From: JANOXC01 sp031418215
Lineage (GTDB): Bacteria; Bacteroidota; Bacteroidia; AKYH767-A; OLB10
Assembly: GCA_031418215.1 (NCBI GenBank)
Contig: JANOXC010000154.1
Location: 1-64,000, forward strand
Direction: 5' to 3'
DNA: 64,000 nt
Shown piece after piece: positions 33,934-43,434 of the stretch. The position numbers and the translations under genes are program-made. The notes beneath the pieces are model-generated. The model searched no databases. It saw only the letters and a list, made by a program, of their open reading frames with translations, and had not been told where the DNA came from. The stretch's first letter is position 1, and the number at the start of each line of letters is the position of its first letter.

Positions 33934-35447
33934 TATTCTATCTTGAGTATTTTCCTTGTAACTTGCTCTCCATCATTATTTGTTAGCTGAATAAAATATA
34001 TTCCATCAAAATATCTTGTGAAGTCTATCCACGCATTTTTTGTAAATGCTCCAGAAAACAACTCTCTGCCGGTAACATCATATATTTTCAAAGTAGCTTG
34101 CATAAACCTGTCTGATGAAACATTACAAAATTGCTTAACCGGGTTTGGCGAAATTGACAAACAATATTTTTCATATGGTGTTATTTCATTTATTCCAATA
34201 TTACATAAACCAGAAGGCCCAAGATTATAGTTAACCATATTAGGCAGTCCGAACATACAACGCTTTCCACCTAAATAAAAACTTAAGGGTGAAAAATTAC
34301 AGCCGTTTCCCGGTATATTTGGATCATTAATAACCGATAAATTCATGTTAAAAGAATTATAAAATATATTTGGATTATTGGTTGTGCCAATGCCTCCGTA
34401 TAAGCCTGCAATATAAATTTTATAATCTGGAGCAAGTAACATTTGGCCCAAAACAAACTTTGTAACAGTATCGCTCCATAAATTAATTTTACTTGAAGAA
34501 ATATTTGCAGCTGTTAAATCATATTGATATAAACTGTCTTCAGTTGAAATGTATATAATATTTCCATTTGGAGATAATTCACAACCATATAAAGACGAGC
34601 CGGCAACATATGTATTGTTCGACGGAATTGTTATTTGATTACTTAAAAGTCCTGTGCATCTGTCAAAGTCAAATACGTTTATGATATTGGGAATCCCAAC
34701 CATTGCACATCGCGTACCATCCTTACTGAATTTAATAGGACCCAAAACCCCGTTGGCCCCACTATTTTGAAAAAGTGTTCCTGTATTTTGTATGTAAGGT
34801 CCATTTATTCCAGCAGGTGTTACCAGAAATTCTATGAAATGATTATTATTTGATTCATGTGATAAAACCCACCAATCCCGACCATTACCATGCTTACAGG
34901 CCGACAATTTCTCAGTCAATATTGCAGCATGCAAAAGATTGTTTTTAGAAACCACATCGCCGAGCCCACCATTCGTTGTCATATCAACCACTGAGTAATA
35001 TAATCCTCGTTGCATTCCCGTAATTACTGGAGAATTAATATTATTTTTAAAAATATAGTAATGGATTGAATCATTTGGAAGTGGAATTATTAATGATCCT
35101 TGCGTGCAGGATAAATTACCAACAAGACTATCTCCATTGGGCATCATCATATGATTTCTGTCGTATACATCACTAAAATCATAAGGATAATTATTAGTCC
35201 CTACCCAAACAGAGTCAGCACCATTCACATGAAAAAGCAATCCGCCATCTTTATCAGAAATAGTTGCATAATCTTCGCCCCCAATTCCTTTTAACCCGGT
35301 ATTAAATGCAAAAGGAGCTGATAAGTTATTAAAGTTTAATCCAACGCCATCATCAAACACCCAAATTCTATCTTGTTTCTGACAAAATGTGAAAGCAACA
35401 CTTATCAGAATAAACAAAATTGTAAGAAGTATGGTTTTCATTTGCAA
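33933..35447 (-). CDS. T9SS type A-sorted protein with propeller-like repeats
   Basis: A 504-residue secreted protein with a signal peptide ending FTFC before Gln23. It opens DRIWVFDDGVGLNFNN, contains repeated blade-like stretches (GRDWWVLSHESNNNHFIEFLVTPAG, GCELSPNGNIIYISTEDSLYQYDL), and a late FYLGGKRCMFGLPNMVNYNLGP. The last ~75 residues (SISPNPVKQFCNVSS ... GIYFIQLTNNDGEQ) are a type A sorting domain. It is a paralogue of the protein at 50773-52281. Binding partners are unknown. Its stop is fused to the hemW start. Confidence 0.85.
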   Translation of the reverse strand: MQMKTILLTILFILISVAFTFCQKQDRIWVFDDGVGLNFNNLSAPFAFNTGLKGIGGEDYATISDKDGGLLFHVNGADSVWVGTNNYPYDFSDVYDRNHMMMPNGDSLVGNLSCTQGSLIIPLPNDSIHYYIFKNNINSPVITGMQRGLYYSVVDMTTNGGLGDVVSKNNLLHAAILTEKLSACKHGNGRDWWVLSHESNNNHFIEFLVTPAGINGPYIQNTGTLFQNSGANGVLGPIKFSKDGTRCAMVGIPNIINVFDFDRCTGLLSNQITIPSNNTYVAGSSLYGCELSPNGNIIYISTEDSLYQYDLTAANISSSKINLWSDTVTKFVLGQMLLAPDYKIYIAGLYGGIGTTNNPNIFYNSFNMNLSVINDPNIPGNGCNFSPLSFYLGGKRCMFGLPNMVNYNLGPSGLCNIGINEITPYEKYCLSISPNPVKQFCNVSSDRFMQATLKIYDVTGRELFSGAFTKNAWIDFTRYFDGIYFIQLTNNDGEQVTRKILKIE

Positions 35448-35514
35448 TGTGAATATACAGAAAAAAATGCATTCTTAAATTCACAATAACTCCTATTCAA
35501 TAATGCTACATTTA

Positions 35515-35620
35515 AACCGCAAAGAAACGCAAAGTTATACGCAAGGAACGCTGAGAGTTTTAATTGATCATCGTGTTCAATTCCTATTTGTATATTAGTA
35601 ATGATTAGTAATTCGTGGAT
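35515..35620. repeat. Dispersed-repeat remnants upstream of T9SS gene
   Basis: The gap holds AACCGCAAAGAAACGCAAAG followed by a related ACGCAAGGAACGC, a motif often seen in Bacteroidota intergenic repeats, and near its end ATTAGTAATTCGTGGAT (35604-35620), a decayed arm of the ATCAACGAAT element. No gene is seen here. Confidence 0.5.
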
Positions 35621-35622
35621 AA

Positions 35623-36774
35623 TTATTTCTTCAACACAATACGAAACGTAGTCCCTTTATTCGGATCAGAGCTCTTTACAAAAATTTGTCCGTTATGATA
35701 TTCCTCCACTATTCTTTTACTGAGTGACAATCCTAATCCCCAGCCGCGACTTTTACTGGTGTAACCCGGCTTAAAAACAGTTTTGTATTTCGATTTAGGA
35801 ATTCCCTTTCCTGTATCACAGATATCAATATAAGCGAATTGCTGCTGGTCAGTTATTTTTACATTGATAGCTCCTTTTCCACTCATTGCATCAATAGCGT
35901 TTTTAAATACATTCTCCAGCACCCATTCAAACAATGGGACATTAAGAGGAGCTTCCACGTCGTAATTCTGCACGTTCTGCAATTCAAAAATCACTTTGGA
36001 TGATGTACGTGTCTTGATATAATTGATGGAGTTCTGTAAAACCAACATGAGGCTTTCTTTCTTAAGTGCAGGCGCAGAACCAATTTTAGAGAAGCGTTCG
36101 GTAATTGTATTTAATCGAATGATATCTTTTTCAATTTCAGCCAAATGTTCCCCTTGCTGAGGTTGTGCCTTTAAATATTCCAACCATGCCATTAATGAAG
36201 AGAGTGGTGTTCCCAGTTGATGCGCCGTTTCCTTCGCCATCCCAACCCATACCTGGTTCTGCTCTGCATTACGTGAGCTGCTGAAAGCAAAATAGGAAAC
36301 CAATAAAAACAAGCCTATCACTAACAACTGAAAAAACGGATAGTACCGCAACTGTGTAAGCAGGTAAGAATCTTTGTAATAGATATAGTTTTTCTGATTA
36401 TCACCAAAGGAAATTTCAATTGGTGCATGTGCTTTACGCATCAATGTGATTTGTTCCTTCAAATAATTGGGATCATCAGCAGCCTGCAATGAATCAAGGT
36501 TACGAAATGACACGGTCTGCTTTCCATCAAACAAAATCATCGGAACAGTGGTGTTATTAGTCAGCACAGATACAGCAAAGCTGATATCACCAGCTTCTGT
36601 ATTGATATCGGAAATATGCTTGACTGCTTCGGCCCAAAGCTCTACGCGCTTTTTTTCTTCGCCAGCTAACTCGCCAGCCAGTTTATTGGTATACCACATC
36701 GAGCTGATACCAATAAGCATTGCCGCTATTAATAGCAATAATTTCCAGCGTTGTTTACGTGTATATATATTCAC
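35623..36774 (-). CDS. Sensor histidine kinase
   Basis: A 383-residue membrane kinase. Two membrane helices (about residues 10-30 and 140-165) flank an extracytoplasmic sensor segment. The H-box reads KETAHQLGTPLSSLMAWLEYL, with the phospho-acceptor His. The catalytic domain has N-box ENVFKNAIDAM, DTGKGIPKSK (G1), and GLGLSLSKRIVEEYHNG (G2). No receiver domain is attached and no response regulator is adjacent, so it is an orphan in this window. It starts 28 bp after infB on the same strand and may be read through from that operon. Confidence 0.93.
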   Translation of the reverse strand: MNIYTRKQRWKLLLLIAAMLIGISSMWYTNKLAGELAGEEKKRVELWAEAVKHISDINTEAGDISFAVSVLTNNTTVPMILFDGKQTVSFRNLDSLQAADDPNYLKEQITLMRKAHAPIEISFGDNQKNYIYYKDSYLLTQLRYYPFFQLLVIGLFLLVSYFAFSSSRNAEQNQVWVGMAKETAHQLGTPLSSLMAWLEYLKAQPQQGEHLAEIEKDIIRLNTITERFSKIGSAPALKKESLMLVLQNSINYIKTRTSSKVIFELQNVQNYDVEAPLNVPLFEWVLENVFKNAIDAMSGKGAINVKITDQQQFAYIDICDTGKGIPKSKYKTVFKPGYTSKSRGWGLGLSLSKRIVEEYHNGQIFVKSSDPNKGTTFRIVLKK

Positions 36775-36802
36775 TCCCGGAAACTAATTATATATAAAAA
36801 TA

Positions 36803-39760
36803 TCAGGCTAATGTGCGTTTAACTGCAACCTGTTCGTAGCCTTCAATAATGTCACCTGTTTGTATATCATTGAAGTTGGTAAGGCTCAGTCCGCATTCAA
36901 ATCCAGATGATACTTCTTTTGCATCATCCTTAAATCTCTTCAAAGAGGCAAGTTCACCAGAGAATGCAACAATACCATCTCTTACTACCCGGACCTTGGT
37001 ATTGCGTGAAATTTTTCCATCCAACACCATGCAACCAGCAACGGTTCCGACTTTTGGAATCTTAAATACTTCACGCACTTCAATATTTCCAACAATTTTC
37101 TCTTCAAATTCAGGAGCCAACATTCCTTCCATCGCTGCCTTCACTTCATTGATAGCATCATAAATGATAGAATATAAACGAATATCAATTTGTTCCTGCT
37201 CGGCAAGTTTACGTGCACTTACAGAAGGACGAACCTGGAAACCAATGATAATTGCATTGGATGCAGAAGCCAACATGATATCTGACTCAGAGATCTGTCC
37301 TACTGATTTATGAATGACATTTACCTGTATCTCCGGATTCGAAAGTTTTAATAAACTATCAGATAATGCTTCAATAGAACCATCCACATCACCTTTCACA
37401 ATTACATTCAATTCCTTGAAATTACCAATTGCCAGACGACGACCAATTTCATCCAGTGTAATATGTTTAAAAGTTCGAATACCTTGTTCGCGTTGCAATT
37501 GTAAACGTTTGTTGGCAATGTCGCGTGCTTCACGTTCATCATCCATCACATTAAACTGATCACCCGCTTGAGGCGCACCCGTCATACCTAAAATCATAGC
37601 TGGAGCTGATGGCCCCGCCTCCGTAATTTTTCCTCCACGCTCATTGAACATTGCTTTTACGCGACCGCTATAACATCCTGCCAATACCACATCGCCAATA
37701 CGCAATGTTCCGGTTTGAACCAAAATGGTAGTTACATATCCACGCCCTTTATCCAGTGAAGACTCAATGACGGTTCCCTTAGCATTCCGTTCTGGATTCG
37801 CTTTAAGATCGAGCAATTCTGCTTCCAATAAAACTTTCTCCAGCAATTTATCAATATTCAATCCTTTCTTCGCTGAGATGTCCTGACTTTGATATTTACC
37901 TCCCCATGATTCAACGAGGAAATTCATACTCGCCAATTGCTCTTTTATTCTTTCAGGGTTTGATTCTGATTTATCTACCTTGTTAATTGCAAAAACAATG
38001 GGAACACCTGCAGCCATGGCATGGTTGATTGCCTCTTTCGTTTGTGGCATCACGCTATCATCGGCAGCTACAACAATAATTGCAACATCAGTAACTTTCG
38101 CACCGCGGGCACGCATTGCAGTAAACGCTTCGTGACCTGGAGTGTCTAAGAATGTTATTTTCTTGTTGTTCTCCAGTGTTACTTCGTAAGCACCAATATG
38201 CTGTGTAATACCACCGGCCTCACCTGCTATGACATTGGCTTTCCTTATGTAATCCAATAAAGATGTTTTACCATGATCAACGTGACCCATCACTGTAACG
38301 ATTGGTGCACGTGTTTTCAATTCATCTTCTGTATCTATTTTCTCATTAATTGCTTCCTGAACATCAGCAGAAACAAACTCAACCTTGTAACCAAACTCTC
38401 CGGCAACAACTGATAAGGTTTCTGCATCCAATCGCTGATTGATGGATACAAACATTCCCAAACTCATACAAGTGGAAATGATTTGCGTAACAGAAATATC
38501 CATCAGCTTCGCCAATTCATTTGCCGAAACAAATTCCGTTACCTGAATTAATTTTTCAGAAGTTTGTTCAGCAATCTGCTCTGCACGTTGTGCATGTGCT
38601 GTTCTTTTTTCCTTACGAAACTTAGAAGCTTTTGATTTACCAGAGCCACTTAATCGTGCAAGGGTTGCTTTTATCTGATCCTGAATTTCTTTTTCTGTAG
38701 GCTCAACGCGAGGTGAAGATGTGGAAGGCCCCCTGTAAGCTCCTGTACCTCGTGGTCTGCCGGCATTACTACCAGCTGCTGGTGCAGCACCTGCTCCCTT
38801 TTGATCAGGACGTTTCCAATCTTTGAGTTTATCAGAACTGCTTGTACCTGCAACATTTGATGTAGGTCCGCCTTTCTGATCTTTACGTTTCCGTTTGCGC
38901 TTCTCCGCATTTTTTTCAAAATCTGAAGAAGACGCTACCGGTTTCTTCTTGGGTTGCTCTGTTGGCAATTGAATTTTTCCAAGGATATTTGGTCCTGTTA
39001 ATTTTTCAATGCGAACGCTAAAATGCTCGGGAGGGACAGGCCCCTCTTTTGTTTCAACTATTGGTGCTTCCGGTGTTGTTTCAACCGGTGCCGCATCAAC
39101 AGGAATTGTTGTTTCAGCAACAGGTGAAGCTTCTTCAACCACCGGAGCGTCTTCCTTCTTCTTCCCTTTGGTTGCTTTTTTACTAGCTGCAGCTTTTTTT
39201 AATGCTTCAGCTTCTGCAGCTTTTTGGTCTGCGATTTCTTTATCCTTTTTTGCTTTGCTTTTCTTAGCACGCGGTTCTTCTAATTCAATTTTACCAAGAA
39301 CCTTTGGCCCGTCATTTTTTTCAATAGTTGCTTTAATGACCTCAGGAGCTGCAATTTTTTCAACTTCCTTTTCTTCTTTTTCCTCTTTTTTACTCTTCGC
39401 TTTTGGCTTTACATTTTCTGCTGCAGCTGCGGATTTAATTTTGTCAAGACTTTCTTTCAGCGTTTCATCCGTTTCGGATTCCATTTCCGATTTACCTGCT
39501 TTACCTGAAGATGGCTTTACCTCAATAACAATATTATCACGCTTGAGTTTTTCTTTCGTTACCTCTTGCGCATCAAGACGCGCCAGCTTATCAGGCTGAT
39601 ATTTTTCCTGTAAAATAGCATACACCTCCGGAGAGATTTTTGCGTTAGGATTGCTGTCAACCTTCACACCTTTACTCTCAAGGTATTCCACAACATGCTG
39701 CATTCCCACGTTAAACTCTTTGGCAACTTTAATAAGGCGTAATGCTTTTTCTTCGGCCAT
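36803..39760 (-). CDS. infB: Translation initiation factor IF-2
   Basis: A 985-residue GTPase delivering initiator tRNA. The start is the ATG at 39758-39760 (MAEEKALRLIKVAKEFNVG), which fits the IF2 N-terminal helical domain; the open frame extends 15 codons further. A long Lys/Glu/Ala/Pro-rich linker (about residues 80-370) includes two GPxILGKI-type elements (GPKVLGKIELEEPRAKKSK and GPNILGKIQLP). The G domain follows: GHVDHGKTSLL (G1), DTPGHEAF (G3), NKVDK (G4), then the C-terminal domains. Third gene of the rimP-nusA-infB operon. Confidence 0.97.
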   Translation of the reverse strand: MAEEKALRLIKVAKEFNVGMQHVVEYLESKGVKVDSNPNAKISPEVYAILQEKYQPDKLARLDAQEVTKEKLKRDNIVIEVKPSSGKAGKSEMESETDETLKESLDKIKSAAAAENVKPKAKSKKEEKEEKEVEKIAAPEVIKATIEKNDGPKVLGKIELEEPRAKKSKAKKDKEIADQKAAEAEALKKAAASKKATKGKKKEDAPVVEEASPVAETTIPVDAAPVETTPEAPIVETKEGPVPPEHFSVRIEKLTGPNILGKIQLPTEQPKKKPVASSSDFEKNAEKRKRKRKDQKGGPTSNVAGTSSSDKLKDWKRPDQKGAGAAPAAGSNAGRPRGTGAYRGPSTSSPRVEPTEKEIQDQIKATLARLSGSGKSKASKFRKEKRTAHAQRAEQIAEQTSEKLIQVTEFVSANELAKLMDISVTQIISTCMSLGMFVSINQRLDAETLSVVAGEFGYKVEFVSADVQEAINEKIDTEDELKTRAPIVTVMGHVDHGKTSLLDYIRKANVIAGEAGGITQHIGAYEVTLENNKKITFLDTPGHEAFTAMRARGAKVTDVAIIVVAADDSVMPQTKEAINHAMAAGVPIVFAINKVDKSESNPERIKEQLASMNFLVESWGGKYQSQDISAKKGLNIDKLLEKVLLEAELLDLKANPERNAKGTVIESSLDKGRGYVTTILVQTGTLRIGDVVLAGCYSGRVKAMFNERGGKITEAGPSAPAMILGMTGAPQAGDQFNVMDDEREARDIANKRLQLQREQGIRTFKHITLDEIGRRLAIGNFKELNVIVKGDVDGSIEALSDSLLKLSNPEIQVNVIHKSVGQISESDIMLASASNAIIIGFQVRPSVSARKLAEQEQIDIRLYSIIYDAINEVKAAMEGMLAPEFEEKIVGNIEVREVFKIPKVGTVAGCMVLDGKISRNTKVRVVRDGIVAFSGELASLKRFKDDAKEVSSGFECGLSLTNFNDIQTGDIIEGYEQVAVKRTLA

Positions 39761-39854
39761 GCTTATCTGTTCGGTCAAATTATTTTTTTTAATAGATGAA
39801 TTCACTCAATTCTTCAGGAGAAGTCTATCGCTCATACCGGTAAACCTCATTCAA

Positions 39855-41090
39855 TTATTCAAATTCTGTTTTCAATATTCGTACTACTTCTTTAATGGTC
39901 TCTTCTTCGAGATCGGTACGTGTTACGAGGTCTTCAACGGTGATATTAAGAACACTCTTCGCAGTATCACAACCGATATTTTTTAACTCATCAATTATCC
40001 AAGGATCAATTTCATCACTAAATTCATCAAGGTCAACATCTTCATCTTCATCTTCGGAATCACGGTAAACATCAATTTCATATCCGGTTAACCGGCCTGC
40101 CAGTTTAATATTGTGGCCACCTTTTCCAATAGCAAGAGAAACCTGGTCAGGGCGCATAAATACAGCGGCCTTTTTTGTTTCATCATCAAGCTTTATACTG
40201 GTAATTTTTGCCGGACTGATGGCGCGTGATATATATAACTGAAGGTTGTTGGTGAAATTGATCACGTCAATATTTTCATTGCGCAATTCGCGAACGATAC
40301 CATGAATACGTGATCCTTTCATACCTACACATGCTCCAACAGGGTCAATACGGTCATCATATGATTCAACAGCAACCTTTGCACGTTCGCCCGGCTCACG
40401 GACAATATTTTTAATGGTAATCAGTCCGTCAAATATTTCCGGAACTTCTTGTTCGAATAACCGCTCAAGAAAAACAGGAGCAATACGTGAAAGAATAATT
40501 TTCGGATTGGCATTCACCATCTCCACACGCAAAACAACAGCCCGCACAGTATCGCCTTTCTTATAAAAATCAGCCGGTATCATTTCGTTTTTAGGCAACA
40601 TCAATTCATTGCCTTCATCATCTAAAACAAGCAATTCTTTCTTCCAAACCTGATAAACTTCACCTGTTATAATTTCACCAACGCGATCCTTATATTTCCT
40701 GTATATACCATCTTTCTCTAATTCTGAAATCCTGGAAACAAGATTTTGACGTAGTGCCAATACAGCACGCCTTCCAAAATCTCCCATCTTCACTTCTTCC
40801 GTAACATCTTCCCCAACTTCAAAATCAGGTTCAATTTTTACAGCTTCTGAATAGGCAATCTGTGCAGCATCATCTTCTACCATGCCATCATCAACAATGG
40901 TTCGGTTGCGCCAAATTTCAAGATCGCCTTTGTCGAGGTTAATGATGATATCAAAATTATCAGCTGTCCCATAACGTTTGCGCAACATACCCCGAATTAC
41001 ATCATCGAGTATGCTCATCATTGTGGCACGGTCAATATTTTTTACGTCTTTGAATTCCGAGAAGGATTCGATCAATACCTGGTGATCCAT
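39855..41090 (-). CDS. nusA: Transcription termination/antitermination protein NusA
   Basis: A 411-residue RNA polymerase elongation factor. N-terminal domain (ESFSEFKDVKNIDRATMMSILDD), S1 domain, and two KH domains (ESYDDRIDPVGACVGMKGSRIHGIVREL; MRPDQVSLAIGKGGHNIKLAGRLTGYEIDVYR) are seen in order. An acidic stretch (SEDEDEDVDLDEF) and a short C-terminal helix-hairpin repeat region follow. It lies between rimP and infB with an 8-bp gap to rimP. Confidence 0.97.
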   Translation of the reverse strand: MDHQVLIESFSEFKDVKNIDRATMMSILDDVIRGMLRKRYGTADNFDIIINLDKGDLEIWRNRTIVDDGMVEDDAAQIAYSEAVKIEPDFEVGEDVTEEVKMGDFGRRAVLALRQNLVSRISELEKDGIYRKYKDRVGEIITGEVYQVWKKELLVLDDEGNELMLPKNEMIPADFYKKGDTVRAVVLRVEMVNANPKIILSRIAPVFLERLFEQEVPEIFDGLITIKNIVREPGERAKVAVESYDDRIDPVGACVGMKGSRIHGIVRELRNENIDVINFTNNLQLYISRAISPAKITSIKLDDETKKAAVFMRPDQVSLAIGKGGHNIKLAGRLTGYEIDVYRDSEDEDEDVDLDEFSDEIDPWIIDELKNIGCDTAKSVLNITVEDLVTRTDLEEETIKEVVRILKTEFE

Positions 41091-41097
41091 TTTATTA

Positions 41098-41565
41098 TTA
41101 TTTGATTTTGAAATTTAACACTAATTTAGATTCGCGCACTTCATTGTACTTAAAACTTATTAAGGACTCAGTGCGTATTTTAACTTTCTTTTCTTTTTTT
41201 TCTGTGACAGCCAGCATTTCAAAGCCATTTTGATCAGCTTTCTGAAGCAAGCCTTTTGACTCCTTCCCTTCCTGGTCAACCACCCGTATTTCACGACCTA
41301 TCCTGCGAAGATACTGCTGCGGAACCTTTAAAGGCATTTCCATTCCCGGCGAAGAAACCTCAATATCATGCTTTTCCAGGAAACCATCAGGCTCCAGTAC
41401 TGTAAGCAGATGACGGTTAAGTGCAGAACATTCCTCTAATTGAATACCGGTAGGTTTATCTAAAAATATGGTCAGCTTTCCGGGTGATAAATGAATATCA
41501 ACCAGGAACTGATCTGTCCCTTTGATAAAGGCCTCAATGGTGTTTTTGATCTCTTCTTTGTTCAT
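41098..41565 (-). CDS. rimP: Ribosome maturation factor RimP
   Basis: A 155-residue protein needed for 30S assembly. The ATG at 41563-41565 is chosen over an adjacent GTG. The N-terminal part (FLVDIHLSPGKLTIFLDKPTGIQLEECSALNRHL) and the HDIEVSSPGMEMPLK signature match RimP, followed by a small SH3-like C-terminal domain. First gene of the rimP-nusA-infB operon, with a clear promoter and a leader hairpin upstream. Confidence 0.93.
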   Translation of the reverse strand: MNKEEIKNTIEAFIKGTDQFLVDIHLSPGKLTIFLDKPTGIQLEECSALNRHLLTVLEPDGFLEKHDIEVSSPGMEMPLKVPQQYLRRIGREIRVVDQEGKESKGLLQKADQNGFEMLAVTEKKEKKVKIRTESLISFKYNEVRESKLVLNFKIK

Positions 41566-41579
41566 CACCGGATAATGAA

Positions 41580-41603
41580 AGAGGGGACTTTTCCGTCCCC
41601 TCT
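41580..41603 (-). promoter_or_regulatory. Leader hairpin before rimP (possible attenuator)
   Basis: AGAGGGGAC (41580-41588) and GTCCCCTCT (41595-41603) form a perfect 9-bp GC-rich stem with a 6-base loop. On the minus-strand transcript it is followed by TTTCATT, a short weak T tract, and lies between the promoter and the rimP ATG. It could act as an attenuator or RNA-binding site for autocontrol of the nusA operon. Confidence 0.6.
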
Positions 41604-41619
41604 TAAAATTTCAACAAGG

Positions 41620-41649
41620 CAAAAGTACTTCTTTTTCCCTCATCTCCAA
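41620..41649 (-). promoter_or_regulatory. Promoter of rimP-nusA-infB operon
   Basis: Minus-strand TTG (41647-41649), 19-base spacer, TACTTTTG (41620-41627). It fits the Bacteroidota -33/-7 consensus exactly. The predicted transcription start is near 41612, just upstream of the leader hairpin. Confidence 0.75.
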
Positions 41650-41707
41650 TAGCAAAACAATAAAATTTTAAAGGCCTTATGACTGCCGAAACGCTAATAT
41701 TGCGCCC

Positions 41708-42742
41708 ATGAAATGGATTAACTTCAGTTATAAGGGCATGATGCTGGCTTCCATGACGGTAAGCAGGGCTATCAATGCCTACCGGAATCCGGCAAAACTG
41801 GACTTTGAACGGATTTTATTCATCAGAATGGATGAAATCGGCGATATGATCTATTCCACCCATATTTTTGAGATGGTAAGAAAACAGTTTCCAAAAGCCA
41901 AAATCACCCTTTTATGCAAATCATACGGCAAAGCTTTGCTGAAATCCGACCGGAATATTGATGAAATCATCACTTCTTGGGCAGATTTAAAAGGGAGTTT
42001 TGACCTCATCGTCGACTTAAAAAGCGACTGGAAAAGCATTGGATATTCCCTAAAAGCCTGGCCAAAGATCCGACTCGACCGGGGAACGGTACGGGTTATT
42101 GACGCTGCGAAAGGGGAATACCCTCATGAAGTAATTACCAATTACCAAATCATTGCTCCCATCATCAGTGAAAAAAATAAAAATCTTCAGCCTCATATTG
42201 CTTTAAGTGATGATGATTTAAAAGCTGCAGAGCAATTTATTGCTGACGATGAATTAGGCTCCTTTGCACTGCTTCACATCAATGCAAGAAGAACATTACG
42301 AAAATGGCCTTTGCAGAATTTCTGTCAGCTTGCCAATTACTTACACAACGAGAAAAAACTATCTGTTGTTTTTATTGGCGATGAAAGTGAGGCAGCAGAA
42401 ATTGCAGCAGCGCAAAAACAACTTGCGTTTAAAACGTTTAGCACTGCCGGAAATCTTTCACTGACACAATTGGCAGCATTAATGAAAAAAGCAACTATAT
42501 ATATTGGCAATGAAAGCGGGCCTCTACACATGGCGGCAATTATGCAGGTTCCCTGTCTTGGATTGTATGGACCGGGCCCGCAACATATTTTTTATCCTTA
42601 TGGGAAACAAACAGCTGTGATTCATCATGTGCTCGAATGTAATCCGTGTGACCAGATTCATTGTGTTCACATTGATAATCCTTGCATACAAAGAATTACA
42701 CTGGAGGAAGTGAAAGGTAAAATAAACGAATTACTCAGCTAA
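41708..42742 (+). CDS. Glycosyltransferase family 9 (heptosyltransferase-like)
   Basis: A 344-residue enzyme of the lipopolysaccharide heptosyltransferase family. The N-terminal domain has ILFIRMDEIGDMIYSTHIFEMVRKQFPKAKITLLC. The C-terminal nucleotide-sugar domain has LLHINARRTLRKWP, YIGNESGPLHMAA and LGLYGPG, plus a Cys cluster (ECNPCDQIHCVHIDNPCIQRI). It probably adds a sugar in LPS core or related glycan synthesis. The acceptor is unknown. The gene converges on lspA, overlapping its 3' end by 12 bp. Confidence 0.9.
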   Translation: MKWINFSYKGMMLASMTVSRAINAYRNPAKLDFERILFIRMDEIGDMIYSTHIFEMVRKQFPKAKITLLCKSYGKALLKSDRNIDEIITSWADLKGSFDLIVDLKSDWKSIGYSLKAWPKIRLDRGTVRVIDAAKGEYPHEVITNYQIIAPIISEKNKNLQPHIALSDDDLKAAEQFIADDELGSFALLHINARRTLRKWPLQNFCQLANYLHNEKKLSVVFIGDESEAAEIAAAQKQLAFKTFSTAGNLSLTQLAALMKKATIYIGNESGPLHMAAIMQVPCLGLYGPGPQHIFYPYGKQTAVIHHVLECNPCDQIHCVHIDNPCIQRITLEEVKGKINELLS

Positions 42743-43399
42743 CGTTTCAGGACTTTTTTCAACAGTCGGTGTTTCTGTTTGTATGTCCGATTCTACCTTC
42801 AACTCCATGGATTTCATAAACCGTTTTTGAAAAATAATCCAAAGTAAAACACCAATAGAAATACTGCTGTCTGCTATATTAAATATGGGACGAAAAAATA
42901 TAAAATCTTCGTTGCCCCAAATCGGAAACCAAGATGGAAAATGCCCTTCCAAAATAGGAAAATATAACATATCCACTACCTTACCATGCAGGAATTTTGA
43001 ATACCCTCCCTCAGTCGAAAAAAGCTGTGCCACCTGGTATTCACTACTGTTAAAAACCATTCCATAAAAAGCACTGTCAATTAAATTTCCCAATGCGCCT
43101 GCAATGATTAGTGAAAGCGTGATTACATAAAGTGAATCATATTTTGTACGCGTCAGTTTATATAAATACCAGATGATGGCAATGACAAAAACAATTCGGA
43201 ATAAACTGAGAAAGAGTTTTCCATATCCTCCACCAAATTCCATCCCAAAAGCCATTCCATAATTTTCAGTGAAATGTATTGTAAACCAATTTCCCAACAC
43301 TTTGTATTCTTGTCCTAAATACATGGTGGTCTTTACCCAGAACTTAACACCCTGGTCGATCAACAACACCAAAAAAATAACAAGGAATGATTTTTTCAC
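42731..43399 (-). CDS. lspA: Lipoprotein signal peptidase (signal peptidase II)
   Basis: A 222-residue aspartyl peptidase with four membrane helices that removes lipoprotein signal peptides in the inner membrane. Conserved blocks are IHFTENYGMAFG, the first catalytic Asp in GALGNLIDSAFYG, VVDMLYFP, and the second in FNIADSSISIG. It is longer than E. coli LspA because of a loop and an acidic, Thr/Glu-rich tail (ESDIQTETPTVEKSPETLAE). It would process PorW and the M28 lipoprotein in this window. It is the last gene of an ileS-DksA-like-lspA arrangement. Confidence 0.95.
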   Translation of the reverse strand: MKKSFLVIFLVLLIDQGVKFWVKTTMYLGQEYKVLGNWFTIHFTENYGMAFGMEFGGGYGKLFLSLFRIVFVIAIIWYLYKLTRTKYDSLYVITLSLIIAGALGNLIDSAFYGMVFNSSEYQVAQLFSTEGGYSKFLHGKVVDMLYFPILEGHFPSWFPIWGNEDFIFFRPIFNIADSSISIGVLLWIIFQKRFMKSMELKVESDIQTETPTVEKSPETLAE

Positions 43400-43434
43400 G
43401 CTATCGTTTCTTAATAAGAATTATACTATTCAAC

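Noticed and set aside
39009..39599. 196-residue open frame opposite infB
   Set aside because: Antisense shadow of the Lys/Ala/Glu-rich IF-2 linker; composition is Ser/Ala/Phe-rich as expected of reverse Lys/Glu codons.
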